The translations under genes and the position numbers were made by a program. The notes beneath the pieces were generated by a model, which saw only the letters and a list, made by a program, of their open reading frames with translations, had not been told where the DNA came from and made no database searches. This document shows, piece after piece, positions 1 through 10,000 of a stretch of 64,000 nt of DNA. Within the stretch, counting starts at the first letter, position 1. Each line of letters starts with the position of its first letter. The stretch is from Pseudomonas graminis (lineage in GTDB: Bacteria; Pseudomonadota; Gammaproteobacteria; Pseudomonadales; Pseudomonadaceae), in assembly GCF_001705435.1 (NCBI RefSeq), contig NZ_MDEN01000060.1, positions 62,001 through 126,000 on the forward strand, written 5' to 3'.

Positions 1-1365
1 CTGCTCATCGACCAATCGGGAAAGTACTTTGTAATGCATCACCCGAGTGATATCGCTCGTCCTGACGACTGGCTGGAAGAAAAGCTTAAAGCCACCCTCA
101 ATGAGCGCCTGATCAAGCACGCGATGCCACGTGTGCTGGTCATCACCGGCACTTACGACTGCACCGTTCTCGGCATAACTCCAGGTTTGCTCACCTTGGG
201 TTTCAGCCAGTGACAAAGCCTGATCCGCAAGGCCTAGCAAGGTGAGCGTCGCCTCCCCCGGCATGTAAGCTGCCAAGCCCATATGTGCCACAGGAGAAAT
301 GTCAGAAACCCCGGTGGCGCCAAGGTCTTTGAGAGCGTTCTCTATATCCTCAACCAGCTCCAGCGTTTCCTCTCGCCCCATCCCCGGCGCAAGCACTGCA
401 AATTCGCCCCCTCGAGAACGACTGATCAGGTGGCGGATCTTGGGGTACTTCTCACAGTGGCTGACAAGTAAGTGAGCCACCGCGACCAGTAACGAATCAG
501 TTCGTTTTCCACCAAGGCGCAGGTTAAGCCCGGCCAGATCTTGAACCCGCAATAACAACAGATGCCCTGCGAGCTCCTCCTCCGGATTGCTGACGTGCAT
601 TTTAAGCTGCATATCGAAATAACGGCGATTGGACAGCCCGGTCAGGCTGTCCTGATACGACTCAATGCGCAGCTTCTCGCTGCGCTCGGTGCTTTCCTGA
701 AACAGCGCCTTGAGCTTCTCGACCATCTGGTTCATCGCCTGCACCACCCGGCGCAGCTCCGGTGTGCGCGGCAGTTCGGGCAGAACGAGAAACTCGCGAC
801 GGCCAATCGCCTGGGATTGCGCCACCATGTAATCCAGCGGCTTCAGCTGCCGGCGCAACAGCATCGCGCCGAGAATCGCACTGACCACGCCGCACACCAG
901 CAACCAACCCAGGCTGCCCAGCGCGCTCTGCCACAACTTCGCCAGGGCGAACATCGGGTGGCTGACCACTTCGACCCGCGCCGTCTGCTGCCAGCCACGG
1001 CTGACAATCGCCTCGCCGCCTGCCGGCTCAAGCCCGATGGCGTTGATGAACCACTGCGGCACGCCCTGATTGTCCGGCGTCGCGCTGCGCTCGACGAGCG
1101 CGTTGCCACTGGCCAGATCCACCACGCGGATGCTCGCGTAATAACCGCTGTCGAAGATCGATGCCACCATCAGCTCGACCATCGCCGGGTCGTCGATATT
1201 GGACGTCAGCGACAGTGCCAGCGAGGTCGCGGCGTCCTGGGCGTGGGAGCGCAACTGATTGACGTACTGCGCCCGCGAGCTTTCCAGGCTGACGACAAAA
1301 CTCCCCGCAAAGGCAACCACCATGAACAGACAGATCGCGATCAACAGCTGTTTGAACAGAGACAT
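1..1365 (-). CDS. lapD: LapD, c-di-GMP receptor controlling the Lap adhesin (3' end outside window)
   Basis: Inner-membrane c-di-GMP effector: when c-di-GMP binds its degenerate EAL domain, the periplasmic domain sequesters the protease LapG and the Lap adhesin stays on the cell surface. 455 residues are visible from an ATG preceded by TAGGAG. They show a first membrane segment (about 7-25), a periplasmic sensor domain (26-150), a second membrane segment (about 152-170), a HAMP region, and a GGDEF domain whose signature is degenerate (RGGEF, about 318-322), as expected for an inactive cyclase. The EAL domain has just begun at the window edge, with KVLSR in place of an active EAL motif. It lies immediately downstream of lapG on the same strand, with a gap of about 8 bases. 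Family knowledge places lapC, lapB and lapA beyond the left edge. The identification is firm; the gene is cut only by the window. Confidence 0.95.
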   Translation of the reverse strand, partial: MSLFKQLLIAICLFMVVAFAGSFVVSLESSRAQYVNQLRSHAQDAATSLALSLTSNIDDPAMVELMVASIFDSGYYASIRVVDLASGNALVERSATPDNQGVPQWFINAIGLEPAGGEAIVSRGWQQTARVEVVSHPMFALAKLWQSALGSLGWLLVCGVVSAILGAMLLRRQLKPLDYMVAQSQAIGRREFLVLPELPRTPELRRVVQAMNQMVEKLKALFQESTERSEKLRIESYQDSLTGLSNRRYFDMQLKMHVSNPEEELAGHLLLLRVQDLAGLNLRLGGKRTDSLLVAVAHLLVSHCEKYPKIRHLISRSRGGEFAVLAPGMGREETLELVEDIENALKDLGATGVSDISPVAHMGLAAYMPGEATLTLLGLADQALSLAETQGEQTWSYAENGAVVSAGDDQHTWHRVLDQALIEGGFKLFFQPVVRTSDITRVMHYKVLSRLVDEQ

Positions 1366-1373
1366 CAGTACTC

Positions 1374-2135
1374 CTAATTCTCGGGCTCGGTGGGGAAGCC
1401 TTCTGCAGACATTTTTTTCAGCACGTCCTGCCACCGGGACAGACGCTTAGTGTCGCTCACTTTCTTGTTGCCCTGCGCGCCCGGCAGCCACAGCCCTTCA
1501 GCGTTGAAGGCATACACCGGCAACAGGTCGGTTCGTTGGCTGGCGGGTTTGATGTCGTCGATCAGGCTGTCGAGCACCAGCGGCATGGCATTGGGGCTCG
1601 AGTAATAGGTCAGCACCATGTGCGCGCGGTTCAGGCGCAGCGCCTTGACGTAGGTGATCAGCAGCTTCTCGCTGGGCACGCCCAGGCGGCGCAGGCTGAA
1701 ATACTTGGCGATCGCGTAATCCTCACAATCCCCCGCGCCCTTGATCAGCGACTCGATCGGCGTCGCCCAGTAATCGACCTCGTGCCACAGGTCGATGTCT
1801 TCGGCGTAGCGCATCTGCTTGTTGAAGAACAGGTTCACGACCTTCAGCTTGTCCAGCTCGCTGACCTGCTTCTCGGTTGCCAGCAAATTCTGCCAGGCAT
1901 CGATGCGCTGCTTCCCGGCGCCCAACGGTCCGTACAGCGCCTCGGCGCGGCGGCTGATCAGGGAGAAATCCCAATCCGCGCTCAGATAGCCGACACACGC
2001 CGTGCACGTCAGTGCAAGCGCCAGAAGCATCCATAATCCGGGGCGCTTTTGAGCCGGGCGTGTCGCCAATTTGTCTCGTCCATCAGGCAATGGATAACGG
2101 AAAGCGATGGTGAGGGGTTGGGGAGGGAAACGCAA
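1374..2135 (-). CDS. lapG: LapG, periplasmic cysteine protease (peptidase C93)
   Basis: Bacterial transglutaminase-like cysteine protease that cleaves the N-terminal region of LapA-type adhesins and so releases biofilm cells; it is inhibited by c-di-GMP-bound LapD. The protein (253 aa from this start) has a hydrophobic export segment at about 35-51 and the catalytic triad Cys137 (AGDCEDY), His172 (RAHMVL) and Asp189 (LVLDS). The start is uncertain: this reading uses TTG, while an ATG at residue 36 (base 2030) would leave a 218-residue protein starting inside the hydrophobic segment. The longer form fits the usual family length of about 250. It is transcribed ahead of lapD, probably as one unit. 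The Ca-dependent partner adhesin is not in this window. Confidence 0.93.
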   Translation of the reverse strand: MRFPPQPLTIAFRYPLPDGRDKLATRPAQKRPGLWMLLALALTCTACVGYLSADWDFSLISRRAEALYGPLGAGKQRIDAWQNLLATEKQVSELDKLKVVNLFFNKQMRYAEDIDLWHEVDYWATPIESLIKGAGDCEDYAIAKYFSLRRLGVPSEKLLITYVKALRLNRAHMVLTYYSSPNAMPLVLDSLIDDIKPASQRTDLLPVYAFNAEGLWLPGAQGNKKVSDTKRLSRWQDVLKKMSAEGFPTEPEN

Positions 2136-2292
2136 TGGCGCGGTGAGATCATGACGACCTCTGGACCGTTGTTTTTAAAGGGGACCCGCCACACTGCGCC
2201 TGGGCAACAGGCTGGTCGATGACGGCCATGCTCAGTGCGGTTAAAGTGTGCCGCTTGTTCTGTCCACCGTTCTTATGAGAGATAAAGAAAGC

Positions 2293-2838
2293 ATGCACGC
2301 GACCCCACTCGCTATCCCCGATGTAATGGCTTTCGAGCCCAAGGTGTTTGGCGACGAACGTGGGTTTTTCTTCGAAAGCTTCAATCACAAAGTTTTCGAA
2401 GAGGTACTCGGACGCCAAGTCAGTTTCGTTCAGGACAACCATTCGCGCTCGGCCAAGGGCGTGCTTCGCGGGCTGCATTATCAAGTCAAGCAGCCTCAGG
2501 GCAAGCTGGTGCGCGTGATCAGTGGTGAGGTGTTCGACGTTGCGGTCGACTTGCGCAGGCGTTCTCCCACCTTTGGCCAGTGGGTGGGCCTTCACCTGAG
2601 CGCAGAGAACAAGAAGCAGCTATGGATTCCGGAAGGGTTCGCCCATGGGTTTGTGGTGCTGTCCGAAGTGGCGGAGTTCGTTTACAAAACCACCGACTAC
2701 TGGGCGCCTGAGCATGAACGCAGCCTCGCCTGGAACGACCCGACAGTAGCGATTGACTGGCCGCTGGACCGTGCACCGAGTCTCTCGGGCAAAGATCAGC
2801 AAGCGGTCAGTCTGACTGCCGCCGACGTATTCGAATAA
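2293..2838 (+). CDS. rfbC: dTDP-4-dehydrorhamnose 3,5-epimerase
   Basis: Third step of dTDP-L-rhamnose synthesis: epimerises dTDP-4-keto-6-deoxyglucose at C3 and C5. The 181-residue length is typical when translation starts at MHATPLAIP; an upstream in-frame start would add 15 residues that the family lacks. Cupin features are clear: FGDERGFFFESFN near the N-terminus, LRGLHYQ with the active-site His, the long IPEGFAHGF strand and the VYKTTDYW segment. It is convergent with rfbA instead of being the last gene of an rfbBDAC operon, and divergent from lapG. It therefore needs its own promoter in the lapG-rfbC gap, where I cannot identify one with confidence. Confidence 0.95.
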   Translation: MHATPLAIPDVMAFEPKVFGDERGFFFESFNHKVFEEVLGRQVSFVQDNHSRSAKGVLRGLHYQVKQPQGKLVRVISGEVFDVAVDLRRRSPTFGQWVGLHLSAENKKQLWIPEGFAHGFVVLSEVAEFVYKTTDYWAPEHERSLAWNDPTVAIDWPLDRAPSLSGKDQQAVSLTAADVFE

Positions 2839-2919
2839 AGGTAGCTCGAACGCGCCGTCAGACCTGTCTCCACGTGTGGGCTACCCCTTGGCCGTCCACA
2901 CGTAAGCGATGCCGATACC

Positions 2920-3810
2920 CTAACGCTGCTGACCGTCCAGCAGACCGCGCAAGTACTGGCCGTAGCCAGTCTTCTTCAGCTTCTCGGCCTGTGCCGCCAG
3001 AACCTCGGCGGAAATCCAGCCGTTGGCGTAACCGATCTCTTCCAGGCACGCCACCTTCCAGCCTTGGCGCTGTTCGATGGTGTGAACGAAGTGGCTGGCC
3101 TCCAGCAGCGACTCATGAGTACCGGTGTCGAGCCAGGCAAAGCCGCGCCCGAGCATCTGCACGGTCAGACTTTTCTGCTCAAGGTAAGCGCGGTTTACGT
3201 CAGTGATTTCTAGCTCGCCACGCTCGGACGGCTGGATGCCTTTGGCGATCTCGACAACCTGATTATCGTAGAAGTACAAGCCAGTCACTGCGTAGCTGGA
3301 CTTCGGTTCGGCTGGCTTTTCTTCGATGCTCAGCGCACGGCCGCTCTCGTCGAACGAGACCACGCCGAAACGCTCGGGATCGTTAACGTGATAACCGAAC
3401 ACGGTGGCGCCTTCGGTCTGCTCGCACGCAGCGCGCAGATTGTCCGAGAAGTGCTGGCCGTAGAAGATGTTGTCGCCCAGGATCAGGCAGCAAGGGTCTT
3501 TGCCGATGAACGCTTCGCCGATGATGAACGCCTGGGCCAGGCCATCCGGGCTCGGTTGTTCAGCGTAGTTCAGCTCGATACCGTACTGACTGCCGTCGCC
3601 CAACAATTTGCGGAAGCTGGGCAAGTCTTCCGGCGTGGAGATGATCAGTATCTCGCGCATCCCGGCCAGCATCAGAACCGACAGCGGGTAAAAAATCATC
3701 GGCTTGTCGTAGATCGGCAGCATTTGCTTGGAGACACCCAAGGTCAGCGGGTGCAGACGGGTTCCCGAACCGCCAGCCAGAATGATTCCTTTACGATTAG
3801 TCGTGTTCAT
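2920..3810 (-). CDS. rfbA: Glucose-1-phosphate thymidylyltransferase
   Basis: First step of dTDP-L-rhamnose synthesis: joins dTTP and glucose-1-phosphate to give dTDP-glucose. The 296-residue protein has the nucleotidyltransferase signature [11 protein letters not shown] near the N-terminus, the [11 protein letters not shown] segment, GDNIFYG and the [10 protein letters not shown] region of RmlA enzymes. The start at MNTTNRKG is chosen because its ATG overlaps the rfbD stop as ATGA; the longer reading would extend into rfbD with non-family residues. It is the last gene of the minus-strand rfbB-rfbD-rfbA operon, whose members all overlap by 4 bases. Confidence 0.96.
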   Translation of the reverse strand: MNTTNRKGIILAGGSGTRLHPLTLGVSKQMLPIYDKPMIFYPLSVLMLAGMREILIISTPEDLPSFRKLLGDGSQYGIELNYAEQPSPDGLAQAFIIGEAFIGKDPCCLILGDNIFYGQHFSDNLRAACEQTEGATVFGYHVNDPERFGVVSFDESGRALSIEEKPAEPKSSYAVTGLYFYDNQVVEIAKGIQPSERGELEITDVNRAYLEQKSLTVQMLGRGFAWLDTGTHESLLEASHFVHTIEQRQGWKVACLEEIGYANGWISAEVLAAQAEKLKKTGYGQYLRGLLDGQQR

Positions 3811-4712
3811 TTGTTCAGAGCTTCCATAAGCATGCGGGTTATGCCACTTTGCCAATCCGGCAAGTGTAGAGAGAAGTCGTTGCGGAGCTTGTCAGTTGCA
3901 AGACGTGAGTTCAGCGGACGGCTCGCAGGGGTCGGGTATTCAGTGGTCGGAATGGGGTTGATCGTCTCGACTGCCAGCACCTCGCCGTTGGCTCGCGCGA
4001 AGTCGATGACATAGCTGGCGTAGGCGTGCCAGGACGTTTCACCTGTCGGCGCCAGATGGTAAATACCGCACAGCTCGGGACGTACCAAGGCCTGCTGCAA
4101 CGCCGCAACAGCGACGTCCGCCAGCAAATCGGCGCCTGTTGGCACACCGATCTGATCGGCAATCACGTTCAGCGACGGCCGATCTTTGGCCAGTCTCAGC
4201 ATGGTTTTGGCGAAATTGTTGCCGCGCGCCGCATAAACCCAGCTGGTGCGGAATATCAGGTGCTTGCAGCCAGAGGCAGCAATAAGCTGCTCGCCCTCCA
4301 GCTTGGTGGCTCCGTAGTAATTGACCGGCGCGACGATGTCGGTTTCTTTCCACGGTGTGATGCCGCTGCCGTCGAACACGTAGTCGGTCGAATAATGCAC
4401 AAGCAGCGCGTCGAGCCGCTTCGCCTCTTCGGCCATCACCTGGCTCGCCAACGCATTGATCGTATGGGCCAGTTCGCGTTCGGTCTCGGCTTTGTCCACT
4501 GCGGTATACGCAGCGGCATTGAAGATGATCCGCGGAGCGACGCTGCGGATGGCTTCCCGCAGACCGGCGAGGTCCGACAAATCGCCCACCAGCGTGCCGT
4601 AGGGAGTGGCAGCCGGATGGCGATCAAGTGCAATCACCTCACCCAACACGCTCAACGCGCGTTGCAACTCCCAGCCGACCTGTCCGTTTTTACCCAGCAG
4701 AAGAATCTTCAT
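3807..4712 (-). CDS. rfbD: dTDP-4-dehydrorhamnose reductase
   Basis: Final step of dTDP-L-rhamnose synthesis: NAD(P)H-dependent reduction of dTDP-4-keto-L-rhamnose. The 301-residue short-chain dehydrogenase has the N-terminal [13 protein letters not shown] nucleotide-binding loop, [20 protein letters not shown], and the catalytic Tyr-Lys pair in [10 protein letters not shown]. It overlaps rfbB upstream and rfbA downstream by 4 bases each, which indicates translational coupling. Confidence 0.96.
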   Translation of the reverse strand: MKILLLGKNGQVGWELQRALSVLGEVIALDRHPAATPYGTLVGDLSDLAGLREAIRSVAPRIIFNAAAYTAVDKAETERELAHTINALASQVMAEEAKRLDALLVHYSTDYVFDGSGITPWKETDIVAPVNYYGATKLEGEQLIAASGCKHLIFRTSWVYAARGNNFAKTMLRLAKDRPSLNVIADQIGVPTGADLLADVAVAALQQALVRPELCGIYHLAPTGETSWHAYASYVIDFARANGEVLAVETINPIPTTEYPTPASRPLNSRLATDKLRNDFSLHLPDWQSGITRMLMEALNK

Positions 4713-5785
4713 GCCTTGTCAGCGCGCGCGGCGTAGTTCTTGTCGATCCATTGCTGGTAGCTGCCGCTTTTGACGTGCGCTACCCACTCAGGATTGTCGA
4801 GGTACCACTGCACCGTTTTGCGGATGCCCGACTCGAAGGTTTCCTCCGGAACCCAGCCCAGCTCACGCTGAATTTTGCTGGCATCGATCGCGTAACGCAG
4901 GTCGTGGCCGGGACGGTCCTGAACGTAGGTCAGCAGCTCAACGTGAGGACGGAACGCTGAATCAGGACGCAATTCGTCGAGCAACGCACAAATGGTGCGC
5001 ACGACGTCGATGTTCTGCTTCTCGTTGTGCCCGCCGATGTTGTAGGTCTCGCCCACTTCTCCTTCGGTGACCACTTTGTACAATGCGCGAGCGTGATCTT
5101 CTACGAACAGCCAGTCACGAATCTGGTCGCCTTTGCCATAGATCGGCAGTGGTTTGCCTTCCAGTGCATTCAGGATGACCAGAGGAATCAGCTTTTCCGG
5201 AAAGTGGAATGGCCCGTAGTTATTCGAGCAGTTGGTGACCAGCGCAGGCAGGCCGTAGGTGCGAGCCCAGGCGCGAACAAGATGGTCAGAGCTGGCCTTG
5301 CTGGCCGAGTACGGCGAGCTTGGCTGATACGGCGTGGTTTCGGTGAAGAGGTCTTCCGGCCCTTCGAGGTCGCCATACACTTCGTCGGTCGAAATGTGGT
5401 GGAAACGGAAACCGGCCTTTCGGGTTTCTTCCAGCGACGACCAGTAGTTGCGCGCCGCTTCCAGCAGCACATAAGTGCCGATGATGTTGGTCTGGATAAA
5501 CTCGGACGGGCCGCTGATGGAGCGATCAACGTGGGACTCGGCTGCCAGATGCATCACGGCGTCCGGTTGATGTGCGTGGAATACGCGGTCAAGATCTTCG
5601 CGGTTGCAGATATCGACTTGCTCGAAAGCATAGCGCTCGTTCTGGCCAACCGCCTGAAGCGACTCGAGGTTGCCCGCATAAGTCAGCTTGTCGACGTTGA
5701 CGACCGAATCAGTGGTGTTGGCAATAATGTGCCGTATGACAGCGGAGCCGATGAAGCCTGCGCCGCCAGTAACTAGAATCTTCAC
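4709..5785 (-). CDS. rfbB: dTDP-glucose 4,6-dehydratase
   Basis: Second step of the dTDP-L-rhamnose pathway: NAD-dependent conversion of dTDP-glucose to dTDP-4-keto-6-deoxyglucose. The 358-residue extended SDR protein opens with [14 protein letters not shown], has the [12 protein letters not shown] motif, the catalytic STDEVYGDL segment and Tyr159-x3-Lys163 (SPYSASK), and the [16 protein letters not shown] stretch of RmlB enzymes. It is the promoter-proximal gene of rfbBDA; the promoter should lie in the roughly 295-base gap shared with the divergent glycosyltransferase gene. Confidence 0.96.
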   Translation of the reverse strand: MKILVTGGAGFIGSAVIRHIIANTTDSVVNVDKLTYAGNLESLQAVGQNERYAFEQVDICNREDLDRVFHAHQPDAVMHLAAESHVDRSISGPSEFIQTNIIGTYVLLEAARNYWSSLEETRKAGFRFHHISTDEVYGDLEGPEDLFTETTPYQPSSPYSASKASSDHLVRAWARTYGLPALVTNCSNNYGPFHFPEKLIPLVILNALEGKPLPIYGKGDQIRDWLFVEDHARALYKVVTEGEVGETYNIGGHNEKQNIDVVRTICALLDELRPDSAFRPHVELLTYVQDRPGHDLRYAIDASKIQRELGWVPEETFESGIRKTVQWYLDNPEWVAHVKSGSYQQWIDKNYAARADKA

Positions 5786-6080
5786 TAGCGTTATCTACCT
5801 TGATCTGTCAGCAACGCCCTCTTGGCGCTGCATGAGTATGTGGCACACAGGCCTCCCGCGTGAGTCGGGAAGAATTCTGAGCAGAAGCACTGTCGCCCAT
5901 TGCCAACTGACGGAGAATACAAGCTCTCACGCATCATTTACAGATTGAACGTGTCAGGCAGTACCGCGCGAACGTAAGCTTTCCAAGCGGTCTTCCTGTG
6001 CGAGAAATGCCTGAACTGCGAACGCGTGGTAGTCTCGCCAGCTTATTTTCATGACTCGCCGTTTTAGATTGAGAACACCT
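5786..6080. other. Divergent intergenic region between rfbB and a GT4 gene
   Basis: A gap of just under 300 bases that must carry promoters for both divergent genes. I found no convincing -35/-10 pair, terminator or operator by eye. A long minus-strand reading frame that enters this gap is mostly antisense to the glycosyltransferase and has no recognisable domain. Confidence 0.5.
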
Positions 6081-7241
6081 ATGAATATTGGTTTGAGCTG
6101 CACCGTCTGGGCAGGATGTGAACGTGCCGGTCATCTCGATGGGATCGGCGTGTACACCCGCTCTCTGTGGCAGGCGATGGAAGCGCTCAAACAAAGCGAA
6201 GCCCCCGGCATCACCATCAAGCCCTACGCGTTTGGCCGCAATCTGCCCGAACTGGCGTGCGGCGTACCCAAGACGCTCTCGACTGATTTCCGCATTCAGG
6301 TGCTGGCGAGCGGCTTGCTTAGCCTGCCGCTGCCCAACTCCTCGGCAATCGCTCGCGATGTCGACATCGTCCACGCCTCCGATCACCAGATCCCGAGAAT
6401 CAGTGGCGTCCCCGTGATTGCTACGGTCATGGACGCGATTCCGCTGATCCATCCCGAGTGGATCAGACAGAACCTCAAAACCCTCAAGGGCTGGCTGTTC
6501 GCGCGAAGCGTGCACAGCGCCGATCACCTGATCACCATTTCTGAGCACAGCAAGCACGATCTCGTCACGCACATGGGGATCGCCCCCGAGAAAATCAGCG
6601 TGACGCCGCTGGGCGTGGACCCGGTCTACTTCGAGCGCATCCCCCTCGAAACCCGCGACGCTGTGCTCGACAAGCATCAACTCAAACCCGGTTTCTTCCT
6701 GTTCATCGGCACGCTGCAGCCGCGCAAAAATTTGCCGAAGGTGCTGGAGGCGTTCAACGCGTTGCCGGAGTCGGTGCGCAAAGAGCATCCGCTGATTGTG
6801 GTAGGACGTGACGGCTGGGCTAACGAAGATTTGATCCCGCAGCTCAAGGTGCTGGAAGAAAAAGGCGAAGGGCGCTGGCTCAGTTACCTGCCGCAATCCG
6901 ACGTGTTCGCGCTGCTCCAGAGCGCCAGCGCGCTGGTATTTGCGTCCCTATACGAAGGATTTGGCCTGCCGGTCATCGAAGCCTTTGCTGCCCAGTGCCC
7001 GGTTATTGCATCGAACACCACGTCCCTGCCGGAGGTCACCGGCAATGCCGCCTGGGGTGTCGACCCGCTGGATGCTGCAAGCATTTCGGCGGCGATGCTC
7101 GACGTGTTGAGTAACGATGCGCTCAGGACCGAGCGGATTGAGATAGGGCTGGAGCGCGCCCGTCAGTTTACTTGGGAAGAATGCGCGCGGCACACCCTGG
7201 CGGTGTACCGCAAAGTGTTGGCGGCACACCCCAAGGCGTAA
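6081..7241 (+). CDS. GT4-family glycosyltransferase
   Basis: A probable cytoplasmic retaining glycosyltransferase of 386 residues acting in rhamnose or mannose polymer assembly. The GT-B fold is indicated by the N-terminal DGIGVYTRSL loop, the mid-protein IGTLQPRKNLPKVLEAF motif that opens the nucleotide-sugar domain, and the E-x7-E motif in YEGFGLPVIEAF near residues 291-300. The sequence resembles WbpY/WbpZ-type rhamnosyl or mannosyl transferases, but donor and linkage cannot be read from it. The start at MNIGLSC is preferred because the ten extra upstream residues do not fit the family. It is convergent with the TolC-like gene, only 11 bases away. Confidence 0.88.
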   Translation: MNIGLSCTVWAGCERAGHLDGIGVYTRSLWQAMEALKQSEAPGITIKPYAFGRNLPELACGVPKTLSTDFRIQVLASGLLSLPLPNSSAIARDVDIVHASDHQIPRISGVPVIATVMDAIPLIHPEWIRQNLKTLKGWLFARSVHSADHLITISEHSKHDLVTHMGIAPEKISVTPLGVDPVYFERIPLETRDAVLDKHQLKPGFFLFIGTLQPRKNLPKVLEAFNALPESVRKEHPLIVVGRDGWANEDLIPQLKVLEEKGEGRWLSYLPQSDVFALLQSASALVFASLYEGFGLPVIEAFAAQCPVIASNTTSLPEVTGNAAWGVDPLDAASISAAMLDVLSNDALRTERIEIGLERARQFTWEECARHTLAVYRKVLAAHPKA

Positions 7242-7252
7242 GTCGCTGCAGG

Positions 7253-8665
7253 TTACTTAGGGGTTACTTTGATGTTACTGGGGGCTGAATTATTCAAGTC
7301 CTTTAGTGCTTCCGAATCATCGCCGCCCAGCCACACGTTCACGCTGGCAACGCTCTCTTGCGAAAGCTTGCCGGCCCAACGATTCAGGATGAACAGGTTG
7401 GTGATGAAGTCGTACTGCGATTTCAGCAGATCGCTGCGGGCTTTGAACTCGTTCTGCACGGCGGTCAGGACGTCGACGGCGTTGACGATCCCATAGCTAA
7501 AGGCTTTCTGTGCCGCGATGCTCGATTGCTTGGCTGAGGACAGGGCGTTCTGGCCTGCGCGGATCTTGTCTACGGCAGATTGAGCAGTGAGATAGGCGTT
7601 AGTGGTTTCCTTCACCACTTGCCGGCGCACACCCTCAAGGTCTTGCTCGGCCGCATACTGCTCATCATACAGCCCGCTCACCCGTGCTGAAGTCGAGCCG
7701 CCGCTGTAGATCGGCACTTTCAGGCCAATGGTTGCAACGTAGCTGTCACTGCGCGGAGTCAGCGTGTTGTCGTAGCCGACGTCACTCTGCGAAGCCCCGA
7801 GGTTGAAACTCAGCGAGGGATAGTGCCCGCCCTTGCCTTCACGGACTGCAGCATCTGCCGCCGCGAGGTTACTTTCGTAGGCTTTGAGCCGGGGATTGCT
7901 GTCGAGCGCTTGAGCGATCCAGGCGTCGAGCGGCAACGTCGGCGCCTCGAGCGCGATATCGTTACGAATTCGGCTCAAACGATCGTTGATCGGGCGACCG
8001 ACAATCTCTGATAGCCCTTCCCGTGACAAACGCACCTGATTGCGCGCTTCAATTTCCTGGGCCAACAACGAGTCGACTCGCGCTTTGAGATCGAGCATGT
8101 CGGTAATCTTGGCCATCTGCTTGGCGTACATGGCATTGACGCGATCAAGGCTGCCTTGGGTGGCGCGCCGCTCGGCCGAGACCAGTTCCAGTGCATCGTC
8201 GGCAGCGAGCGCCGCAAAGTAACGCTTGGCCAGATCCACTGTCGCTTCGGCCTGCGAGTCCTCGGACTGCGACGCTTTCTGCAGCGTGACGCTCTTGGCC
8301 TTTTGATAGCGCTCCCACGCTTCCTTGTTGTAGATGAACTGGCTGAGGTTTAGCCCATAGCTTTTGTTGTCGTAGATTTCTCGCGACTGTTCATCCTTGC
8401 GCAGAATTCGGTTGATGTTGCTGCTCGCAGAGACCTGCGGCAGTAACCCACCGAACGCCTCTCTCTCCTGCTGTTTGGCAGACCGCGCGTGCGCATAGGC
8501 AGAGAGAATGCGTGGATCTTCAAGCCGAGACTCTTTGTACAACGTCATCAGATCAAGCGAGTAGGTAGAAGCGCTGACCTGTTGCGGAACCTCAGGCTGC
8601 GCCGCATTGGCGTTTAGTGCGAACAAACCAAGGAGGAGACCGGGAAGAAAACGGACCACTGTCAT
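7253..8665 (-). CDS. TolC-family outer membrane protein of a type I secretion system
   Basis: The outer membrane channel of the exporter encoded here, similar to PrtF/AprF. The 470-residue precursor has a signal peptide ending near residue 21 (FALNANAA). Two outer-membrane-efflux repeats follow with long helical, Ala- and Gln-rich stretches; the start of each half is marked by the DPRILSAYAHA and NPRLKAYESN segments. Its start codon overlaps the stop of the adaptor gene as ATGA, so it is the last gene of the ABC-HlyD-TolC operon. It is not LapE as far as I can judge: it sits with a PrtD-type ATPase, and lapB and lapC are expected to the left of lapD. Confidence 0.92.
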   Translation of the reverse strand: MTVVRFLPGLLLGLFALNANAAQPEVPQQVSASTYSLDLMTLYKESRLEDPRILSAYAHARSAKQQEREAFGGLLPQVSASSNINRILRKDEQSREIYDNKSYGLNLSQFIYNKEAWERYQKAKSVTLQKASQSEDSQAEATVDLAKRYFAALAADDALELVSAERRATQGSLDRVNAMYAKQMAKITDMLDLKARVDSLLAQEIEARNQVRLSREGLSEIVGRPINDRLSRIRNDIALEAPTLPLDAWIAQALDSNPRLKAYESNLAAADAAVREGKGGHYPSLSFNLGASQSDVGYDNTLTPRSDSYVATIGLKVPIYSGGSTSARVSGLYDEQYAAEQDLEGVRRQVVKETTNAYLTAQSAVDKIRAGQNALSSAKQSSIAAQKAFSYGIVNAVDVLTAVQNEFKARSDLLKSQYDFITNLFILNRWAGKLSQESVASVNVWLGGDDSEALKDLNNSAPSNIKVTPK

Positions 8666-9987
8666 TCCTCGATCATCGACTTGGCAAACATGTTATTAGC
8701 AGGTTTCAAGAGGTACTGCAGCATCGTGCGGCTACCTGCATTGATCAACACGTCGGCGGGCATGCCCGGCTGGAGACGGCGATCACCCAACCGCTTTTTA
8801 CCTTCTTCGGTAACCTTGACTCGAACAAGATAATAACCCTCACCTGATTTTTCGTCTGTCAGGCGGTCAGCTGAGATTCGCGTTACTTCGCCTTGAATCA
8901 CCGGAGTCGTCGCACTATTGAATGCACTAAAACGGATATCTGTCCGCTTGCCGACAGTGATGCGGTCGATGTCATTGGTACCGACATGCGCCTCGACCAC
9001 CAACTCTGAAGCCTCCGGCACGATGTCGAGCAAAGGGGTCGCCGCGCTGACTACACCGCCGATGGTGTGGACCTTCATGTCGAGGACCATCCCGTCCTCG
9101 GGCGCGCGAATAACGATGCGAGACAAACGATCTTTAAGCGCAGTTGCCTTTTCTTGCAGGTCAAAGACCTGGGCCTGCACATCACTCAGGTCCTTGGCGA
9201 CATCGGAGCTGAATTTCTGGTTGGTCTGGACAATCTGCATCTCGGTTTCGTTGATCTGCAGACGCGTTTTGGTGATCGTCGATTGGTGGTCAGCAACCTC
9301 TGACTTGAGCATGTCCAGCTTGCGTTCTTGTTCCAGCAGACGCTGGTTATCGACGAAGCCTTGGCGCAGCAGATCCTTAAGCTCAGTGATCTCGCGGGTG
9401 TAGGACTTTTCCAGATTGACCTTCGTTCCGATCATGTCGTTTAGACCAATGATCTGCTGCTTCAACTGGCCAATCCGCTCTTTCTGCACTGAGATCTCGC
9501 CCAGCCTCGCGTCGTGCCGCGACCTGAACACCTGCGCTTCACCGTTGATGGCCTCACGCGCGCGATCACTCTCGACACCGTCGATGACCAGTGCGGGAAT
9601 AGCAGGCAAATCATCACGCTCGGCGCGCAGGCGGGCTTCTTTGGCGCGCGCCGTGATGAGCTGGTTGCGGGTGGATTCGTATTCGGAACTCAGCTGGCCA
9701 TCATCAAGCACGATCAACGGATCGCCCTTATGCACGGTATCCCCGTCTCGAGCGAGCAGTTCTTTAACAATGCCGCCTTCCAGATGCTGCACCGTTTTAC
9801 GATAGCTCTGAACGGTGACGATACCGGTGCCGTAAACAGCGTTGCCCAGTGGAGCAAAAGCGGCCCACGTGCCGAACAGGCCAAAGGTCACCAGAACAAT
9901 TGTCATCCCTACCCGGCGAATACCCCGGTCGGAGGTCGGCATATCGGCAGTATTTTCTTCAAGCACGGTCATGGTGTTGCTGGTCAT
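8662..9987 (-). CDS. HlyD-family periplasmic adaptor of a type I secretion system
   Basis: Membrane fusion protein linking the ABC ATPase to the outer membrane channel (PrtE/AprE/RsaE type). 441 residues from an ATG with AAGGAA at good spacing; upstream in-frame starts would run into the ABC gene. There is one membrane segment at about 26-45, then the lipoyl/beta-barrel part (YRKTVQHLEGGIVKELLARDG cut at its middle by the conserved HLEGG), a long coiled-coil hairpin (about 130-270) and the C-terminal HlyD domain ending in LQPGMPADVLI, the family signature. It lies 13 bases behind the ABC gene and overlaps the TolC gene. Confidence 0.94.
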   Translation of the reverse strand: MTSNTMTVLEENTADMPTSDRGIRRVGMTIVLVTFGLFGTWAAFAPLGNAVYGTGIVTVQSYRKTVQHLEGGIVKELLARDGDTVHKGDPLIVLDDGQLSSEYESTRNQLITARAKEARLRAERDDLPAIPALVIDGVESDRAREAINGEAQVFRSRHDARLGEISVQKERIGQLKQQIIGLNDMIGTKVNLEKSYTREITELKDLLRQGFVDNQRLLEQERKLDMLKSEVADHQSTITKTRLQINETEMQIVQTNQKFSSDVAKDLSDVQAQVFDLQEKATALKDRLSRIVIRAPEDGMVLDMKVHTIGGVVSAATPLLDIVPEASELVVEAHVGTNDIDRITVGKRTDIRFSAFNSATTPVIQGEVTRISADRLTDEKSGEGYYLVRVKVTEEGKKRLGDRRLQPGMPADVLINAGSRTMLQYLLKPANNMFAKSMIEE

Positions 9988-10000
9988 TCGTGAATTCCTT

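Noticed and set aside
562..1377. Long plus-strand reading frame of 271 codons
   Set aside because: Antisense to lapD, His/Gln/Arg-rich shadow composition and no domain; lapD on the other strand is certain.
2872..2903. ACGTGTGG/CCACACGT inverted repeat between rfbC and rfbA as terminator
   Set aside because: Eight-base stem with a 16-base loop and no T-run on either strand; too weak to call.
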